64,000 nucleotides of DNA, from NCBI RefSeq assembly GCF_932526225.1, contig NC_064036.1:5275519-5339518 (forward strand). The letters run 5' to 3'. This document shows, piece by piece, positions 57,633 through 64,000 of the stretch (its first letter is position 1; every line of letters begins with the position of its first letter). This stretch comes from Nematostella vectensis (Eukaryota > Cnidaria > Anthozoa > Actiniaria > Edwardsiidae). The position numbers were made by a program, and so were the translations under genes. The notes below the pieces were generated by a model. It ran no database searches. It was not told the DNA's origin and was given only the letters and a program-made list of their open reading frames with translations.

Positions 57633-57771
57633 TAGCCTCGTTCCCAGGCGTCTTGTGACAGCCAAGCGTTGTCAAACATTCTCTGCGATAAGCTTCATGG
57701 CAAGCGGCAAATCAAAAGTGACGTCTTAACTGACACGCCGCTCAGCCAATAGAAGCCAGGGAACGAGGCTA
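57633..57771. mobile_element. 139-bp inverted-repeat element with 9-bp target duplication
   Basis: Ends tagcctcgttcccaggc and gccagggaacgaggcta are near-perfect inverted copies. Flanks are TAAAACGAT (57624-57632) and TCAAACGAT (57772-57780), 8 of 9 identical. Its ends resemble the inner part of the 52421 element ends (gcctcg, cagg). Confidence 0.8.
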
Positions 57772-58721
57772 TCAAACGATCACACTAGATGGGATAAGCA
57801 TGTGACACCCTGAACATGTTTTGTTGCCCGTGTGAATGAAGATTTGTGTGCCACCTCGTGTCATCTCGCTCCTATTCTAATGACCTGTTTACAAGAGGTA
57901 AACAGGTGGAGTAAGATGCTTGCTGAAATAAAGACGTATTGAACCACAACAAGAAAAGGATCGCGTATTTTATACGCGATATCAGACTTTGGGTTTGGTG
58001 ACCCAGACACTTTAGCATGGGTAACCATGAATAACAGGAAAAAGCAGAACACGACGAATTTTGAAAATTTGGGCATATTCATCAAAATAGATAGCAAATA
58101 AGAAAATGGCTTACTAATTCTGGTAAAAATATAAGCAACAAAATGTACATACATAAAGCTTCAATCAATCAATCATCAATCAATGCAAATAGTTTTTAAT
58201 TTAAATACTCTGTTTGCTGAATGAATGATGGAGAGGTAAAATATTTTTTTAGTTAATAAGAATTTATTTTAGATGTGCAGGAACGAAAAATATATATTCT
58301 TTGCCGTTTGTGAGACAGCAAAATATTCTAAACTCGACGTAAATTGTGCGATTTTCACGGCAACACAGTGGCTCTTTGTTTCTATCTCTATGAAATTACC
58401 GGATCTTAGCACTTCACTTCCGATTCGCGTTTCTGGGTTGTCGCTTGTAAATACGCTCTTTATTTCAAGCCTTCGTCGTATCGGCCCAGTACTGCGGGCT
58501 CACAGAAACGCGCAGGAAATCGAGCCTCTAGTTATTCATTTGTATATACAAAATCAACGGGAGTTGTCAAACCGCAAAAAGTACAACCGAGGAACACTAA
58601 GGAAAAGCTGTTAGCAGGGTATTCTCTCACCCCATCGTTCCAAAATGTGTGATTTTTTTTGTTTTGACATAAAATCTGATTAATTTTTTTTTGACGTTTA
58701 CTTTATAAATGACGTTTTGAT

Positions 58722-58828
58722 TCAGTTTGTATGTACCAGAGGCTTGAGCTTCACTTAGTGTCACGCTGGTCTTGACTACCACCGGCGTGACAGTAAACTA
58801 GTGAAGCTCGAGGCTGGTACACAGGGTA
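58722..58828. mobile_element. About 107-bp palindromic element with 9-bp target duplication
   Basis: The two halves fold back: gtaccag, cttgagcttcact and gtcacgc on the left pair with gcgtgac, agtgaagctcgag and ctggtac on the right. The 9-bp CGTTTTGAT occurs at 58713-58721 and 58829-58837. The right end (acagggta) again matches the taccctg end of the 52421 element. Confidence 0.75.
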
Positions 58829-58837
58829 CGTTTTGAT

Positions 58838-60344
58838 GGATTGATTGTGCTATTTCAATCATTGCAGTCAATGCATGTTCTTAGCAGACATGAGGTATAA
58901 GCTTACGGAGCCTAAAAGATGTTTCTCAAAAGTACACTGTAACTTTCTATGGAGGTTATTAATACAAGCTGGCTATCTTATGGGCCTTGTCTTAACACAC
59001 CTTTTGTCCGAATTTGCGCGACAGTTTACTATGTTTTATAGATCGTTTATTTTAAAATAACAAATAAAATATCAAAGTTAACTATATGGAAATCTAGATC
59101 CGCTTAATGGCCAATCAGTTAGTGTCTTGGAAGAGTGTACACGATATTTAATAAGGGATGAACCAGAAGAAAAGTGAAAAAGAAATGAAAAATATTCGAG
59201 TCAGGGAAAAATATAGAAAGCTTTGTGCAGCCTGAGGCTTCCAAAAAAATTGAGCCAGGCCTTCAATCATTATTCTACTAGTCAGCCCCTAAAGATAAAC
59301 AGCGTTTGCAGCAAAGTTCACGTCCACTATAAAATATTCGAGTTAGTCTGTGTTTTTCCATTTTTCATATCTGTACTTCAAATCAATTCTGATAAAAATG
59401 AATGGTTTATACCAGAATCTTTGGATTCTTTTATGAGAAACTCGATGATGATGACGATGACGATGATGATGATGCTATGGATATTCTTAGATTTGTATTT
59501 GCCTTGGCATGAGACGTCAATAATTTTTTTAATGTTTTTTTTTTTGTGTGGTTTTTTTTTTTTTTTTTTATATACATATGAAGAAAACGTTGTCGTTTCC
59601 GGGGTCTGGCACCGGGGAATCTTAGTTTGTTTTTAGATACTTTCTCCATAGAGTAAAGATGGTCACAGTCACTGTTTTTCTCTTCTGATTACAAGTCATA
59701 AAGTTTACGAAGCCCCTGCGATACGACAACCTTTAAAATGACAAGAATCATGCAGCTTTTCCAAATAAGGGATATATTAGTTTCCTTTTATGGAAATGAC
59801 CGCGTTTGTCAAAAACGACAATTTTTGGCTGATTTTTTTTTATATGAAAACAAAAACAAAACAAAAAACAGACAGCATGACCCTTGAAATCCGCTCTGAA
59901 AACTCTTTATGTTTCGAACTAAAATCAACGACAGTTTTTGCGTCTATGTTGAGATAATGTAAGCAAACCTGCATTTATAGCGTGACGATTTTATGACTTG
60001 ATTAGTGCTTTAAAAGTTGCGTGACACCACGAATGTCATTTCGTCACGGATATACTAGACAAAGATTTGTTTAGCGTCCAAATCAACATACTACATGCGA
60101 TTGAGTTTCGCAAGCTGTTAGCAAAGCCTTAGCACTGCCCGATTTATTAATTTAAGCTCCAACCTGTGGTAGCTATTGTAGAGTTTGGATAAGTGGGTTA
60201 GTGGCAGCGGTGTTGCGGACCCAATCCAATACTTCAAGCTACTACTACTGATGCTACGCTCAATTCTAGCGGAACCGTTGTTCGATCCCGTATAAGGTCG
60301 ATTTATTGCGTTTTCATCCGTTCAGTGGAAGACTGGGATCAAGG
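58838..60344. other. Intergenic, upstream of the Ly6/uPAR gene
   Basis: AT-rich; gatgatgacgatgacgatga-type low complexity near 59446 and poly(T) near 59535-59570. No gene recognised. The promoter of the Ly6/uPAR gene should lie near its right end. Confidence 0.4.
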
Positions 60345-63300
60345 ATGTTTACAAGACTTTGGAGGGCATCAATTCTCCTTTGCAGTTATATTCTGTTTTC
60401 AACTCAACCGGGTAAGTTTATGTTTAAACATAATATATATAATAACGTGGTGTTATTATAGATTCACAATTTTGGATATGTCAAGATTAGAGGAATCAAT
60501 TTGTGCCGCTCGGCAATTAATGTTTTATACTTGAAAGCTTAGTCATGGAGTCTGTGTTGTTTCCTTTGTGAGTGAAGGTGATGGACACTCGCGAAGTGCG
60601 AGATTATGCCGAGAGAGGGATGTACGATTCGAAGAAGAACATATGTTTGACAGGATTTCAAGACCCCATTTAGAGGCCGTGATCGAGAGGCGTTTATGAA
60701 GTTTTAGAACTTGCTGAGACGTGTATGATATTGATATAAAGAGAAGTACTCTTAAGTCCTGAAACGTCACATTTTGGGTCACGAGACCTGGGCAGGGTCA
60801 TATAATATCACATTTAAAAATAGTGCAACGTTTTCCTGCTAGCAGAGGCCTCTTTTATCTGTATTTCTGGCTGGCGCTCGCGAGATACAGGGAAAAGAGG
60901 CGAGAATATAAGTACATTAACAAACGCTTTACACAAGGAAATTCCCAGTTATAATCATCTGTCTAAAACACTTGGCGGGGGGGGGGGGGGGGGGGGGGGG
61001 GTCCCACCAGCCCCGCACTCACGTGACACATCTTCCACCGGCCGCTGGACCGATATGTAACGGTACTAAGCACGTGATCCACCATTCTTGTTAAATAGTA
61101 CCTTAATCGCGAGAAAAGTCGCTGGTTGGCTTTGAAGACTTTTCATTAGTATTCAAGTTGACCTGCAATTGGAGTACATATTCACCGCCGTCAAGACACA
61201 CGACCAGTGGCGACGGACAAATAAATAATCAGACATGTCGCCAAAAAGCAATTAAACACGAAACTGCGCTATAAACAGACAAATGGGCATTTGCCAGGTT
61301 CACGAATAGCACCCACCGAGTGAATGAGTTTGGAGCTGGGATTAAAATATAGGGTCAAATCAATTTCATAACAATATATGTTGTATTGAATATTAAAATT
61401 ATTTAAAACCAAAATATTCAAATCTTATCAACTGAAAGAGCCCGCCTTTATTGATTAAGTTGGTTGATGTTGTTTGATCCCGATTAATTAAACCTTACTA
61501 ATGTTTTGTTTTCACGTCCGAAGCATTCAAAATGGCGAGTGAGGAAGTGGCTGCAGTGTAGGGCTTGTGCTGTTTTTTGCTCATGTTCCTTTAGCTTTGG
61601 CCTCTCTCCATCCCCGTGCCCCCCCCCCCCCTCCCCCCCCTTTTAGAATCCCCTCTCTAAAACTGTACACAGAAGTGTCTTCTTGCACGGGCTTCGTAAT
61701 TCCTCTTTCCAATAAATAATAAAAATTTACCAGTTAGAAATATATTACAACTTGTGTAACACTTGCGTCCTCTTGTAAAACCAACCTTTTTCTTCGCTCA
61801 TTAAATATTTGCTGTCGCTACCTTTGTGAAATGGCTTGGTTGTTAAAAGACGCGTTTCTATAATAAAAGCCCATTAGACGATGCCATGTTTATCTTTCTC
61901 GTCAAAAACGATCATCTTATGACGGTTTTATGAAGCAAAAGCTTTTAGCTTTACAAAGACTGTTGGACGCGAGTGTTGTGTTACGGAGGAGTCGGCTTAA
62001 TGATACGATCGTTTAGTGGAAGTTGCACTTGTCAGCCGCGAATCCAGAAAAATAATGACTCACTTACGACAAAAAGCACGAACACTGCCGCCTCAATTTA
62101 TAGAATATAGACATGCAGGCCCGTACCCAAAAGTCCAATTTCGGTTCTTAAGAAATGCCGGAAAAACATGACTTAACGCTTCAAATAAGGTCATTTCAGA
62201 TCTAATAAGGCGGAAAATTTCTCTAAGTACTTAGTGAGTAATAGCAAAAAAATAGCAAATGCGACTTTTTTTAAATTGATGCGACTTTTTGCAAAGTGTC
62301 ATTAAAATTTGAGCTTTTCGTATCTGAGCTCATACATAGCGCAAGAATGATCAAGGAAAAAAATCTTAAAAAGCAAAAATCTAGATATGTGCATTTCGGC
62401 CTCACGTTATTTGTGTTTCAAAAATCAGTCCGGAATACAAGGAACCGATGGCCATTGTAAGAAATTGTGTCTTCTTTCTCTATCTGGAATTGCGAATTTT
62501 CCAGGTTTTTCCATCAGGTTGGTTCTCAATAGACTGGCTATTTGTAGACAAAACTATAAAGCATAAGCTAGATCAATCTGGCATGTCATCAATCCATAAA
62601 TCAGACGTTTTTGTAGCCAGATCCGACAATAAAAGTCCCTTGGAGATACTGCCAAGGGCATAAATAATCGTATTGTTCTTTCGGGGGTGTTCTTTCGAGA
62701 TTTATAGGTCCACTTTTTCGGATTTCGCAACCCCCCTTCCCCCCCCCCCCCCCCAGAAAAATCCTGGGTACGGGCCTGACACGCAGCTCATTTAACCATT
62801 AATGTTTCAATTTGACCTGTTTGCGCCTGCCTACGATAACAGGTGTAAATAGATCTGGATCCGCCACTGCTAGTGGACGTTAAAACTTTTTTTCTTATTT
62901 GAATTAATTCAGTGTTGTAAAATTATCGTTGGTCTATGTAGCTATTGCTTCCACCCGCAACCACTGCCGATAAAAGTTATTATTTTTTTTTGGGGGGGGG
63001 GGTGAAAACTATTGTCAAAGTAGATACTAACTATTCTACAGTAGCTTGAAATGTCATCTTATTCCCAATTAGCCTCTTTTATCCTCCTTTTAAAGTTATT
63101 GCAGCATTTTCATTATTTTAATTATTTGTGTTATTAGTATGGTCATCATCATTTTATTGTGATTATTGTTGTTGTTATTAATATCGCCATCATCTTCTTC
63201 ATACTTTTAATTATTTGTGTTATTAGTATCGTCACCATCATCCTACTCATTAATTGTTTGTGTTATTAGTATCGTTATCATCATCTTTTTCATTGTTATT

Positions 63301-63920
63301 GTGTTTTTTAATATCGCCATCATCATCATCATCATCATCATCACCAGCACCATCACCATCACCGTCACCGTCACCGTCACCATCACCATCACCACCACCA
63401 TCACCATCACCATCACCAGCACCATCACCATCACCATCACCATCACCATCACCATCACCATCACCATCATCATCATCACCACCATCATCATCATCATCAT
63501 CATCATCAACACCATTATTTTTCTCATCACTCTCGTTATTATTACTATTACTATTATAGTTATGATCATAACTAACCATCACAAATCTTATTTTCAGTCA
63601 AAGCTATCTCCTGTTACACCTGCGTATCAGAGAAATCCTGGAGTGATTGCAATAGCAAAATAAGCAAATTAGAATGCCCCTACGATTTTCTTGACGTGTG
63701 CATGAAATTACTGAGAATCAAACGAATAAATGGAACTGATGTCACACATTATATACGCATGTGCGGCGAAAGTCTTCACTGCAATGGTAAAGAGTGTAAG
63801 AGGCATCGGGTTTATTGTGAACTACACTGCTGTAACCAAGACCTATGTAACAGCGCCAGCGCGCTCTATTCATCGCTTAGCCTCGTAAGCATAGTATACG
63901 CAATGCGGCTATTATTGTAG
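60345..63920 (+). CDS. Ly6/uPAR-domain protein, probably GPI-anchored
   Basis: Two coding exons, 60345-60411 and 63598-63920 (129 residues), joined in phase 1 with a gtaagt donor and a ttattttcag acceptor. Exon 1 is a signal peptide (MFTRLWRASILLCSYILFST). Exon 2 begins the mature domain at ISCYTC and holds 12 cysteines, with the family end pattern CCNQDLCNSA. After that come about 23 mostly hydrophobic residues up to the stop (LYSSLSLVSIVYAMRLLL), as in a GPI-attachment signal, with Ser/Ala around the likely omega site. The three-finger fold is a known extracellular binding module used as receptor, ligand or modulator; the partner here is unknown. The 3.2-kb intron holds several repeats. An additional small exon cannot be excluded but is not needed for phase. 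Confidence 0.85.
60846..60905. repeat. Small inverted repeat (gcctcttttatctgtat)
   Basis: gcctcttttatctgtat on the left faces gatacagggaaaagaggc on the right across about 15 bases, forming arms of about 18-25 bp. It may be a minimal foldback element. Confidence 0.55.
60977..61001 (+). repeat. Poly(G) tract
   Basis: Twenty-five consecutive G within the Ly6/uPAR intron. Confidence 0.92.
61002..62115 (+). other. Ly6/uPAR intron, middle part
   Basis: No gene recognised. A C-rich run lies at about 61620-61640. Confidence 0.4.
62116..62778. mobile_element. Inverted-repeat DNA element, copy 2 (caggcccgtaccca ends)
   Basis: Left end caggcccgtaccca, right end tgggtacgggcctg, exact inverted copies over 14 bp. 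Internal cataagctagatcaatctgg and gagatactgccaagggcat match copy 1 at 46797, which is an internally deleted version (191 against 663 bp). A 14-C run is near 62741-62754. No coding capacity. Confidence 0.85.
62779..63597 (+). repeat. Low-complexity ATC/ACC and TTAT repeats before the Ly6/uPAR exon
   Basis: A nine-G run is near 62993-63002. From 63110 there are ttattgtt- and atcatc-type repeats, and 63316-63515 is almost pure catcac/catcat triplets. The aspartate-, serine- or methionine-rich frames read through it are by-products. The element-like tail catccgccactgc occurs near 62860. Confidence 0.85.
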
Positions 63921-64000
63921 TTTTAGAATTTAATTGGAATATTTTAGGTATTAGGGACTTTAGGAGCTTTTTTACGGGGATATACCAGTTTAGAGAAGTA

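Noticed and set aside
63217-63663. 148-codon frame and opposite Asp/Met-rich frames
   Set aside because: Triplet low complexity before the Ly6/uPAR exon; the true exon starts at 63598 in another frame.

Overview
The window is animal nuclear DNA. Genes are split into short exons by GT-AG introns, and the protein families are metazoan: cadherin, MAM plus chymotrypsin-fold protease, PDZ plus calmodulin-like EF-hands, Ly6/uPAR, and single-pass proteins with tyrosine motifs. The domain mix and the abundance of small inverted-repeat elements and minisatellites suggest a cnidarian, perhaps a sea anemone. That placement is inference from gene content, not a database match. No bacterial operons, CRISPR arrays or viral genes were seen.

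Layout. (1) 280-8218, minus strand: the 5' end of a cadherin gene in seven coding exons, from signal peptide into the second cadherin repeat; its third intron end is marked by a 40-bp tandem repeat and its large second intron holds a 4-kb, 29-bp minisatellite. (2) 10.94-14.5 kb: a decayed non-LTR retrotransposon, minus strand. (3) 15.56-23.38 kb, plus: a multi-exon gene with signal peptide, astacin-type propeptide, MAM, partial MAM and trypsin-like domain, carrying several frameshifts and stops; read as a pseudogene. (4) 25.07-41.07 kb, plus: an intact eight-exon gene for a membrane-anchored PDZ plus four-EF-hand protein; intron 6 is filled by about 10 kb of a 23-bp minisatellite. (5) 42.58-43.31 kb, plus: a single-coding-exon transmembrane protein with five YxN motifs. 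(6) 44-56 kb: a repeat-rich zone with duplicated segments, several small inverted-repeat elements, a 35-bp satellite and a hammerhead ribozyme at 53454-53510. (7) 56.63-57.53 kb, plus: a second single-coding-exon transmembrane protein with phosphotyrosine-type motifs. (8) 60.35-63.92 kb, plus: a two-exon, probably GPI-anchored Ly6/uPAR protein.

Themes. Three tandem repeats start at, and copy, real splice junctions: the donor of a cadherin exon, the donor before the 10-kb array, and the acceptor and start codon of the PDZ/EF-hand gene. Two genes look like membrane scaffolds for tyrosine-kinase signalling, and a third couples a PDZ domain to calcium-binding EF-hands. The clearest unusual item is a hammerhead ribozyme with every conserved core base, sitting inside a 357-bp element with inverted ends.

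All exon boundaries were deduced by hand from splice signals, phase continuity and protein-family pattern. No transcript or database evidence was available.
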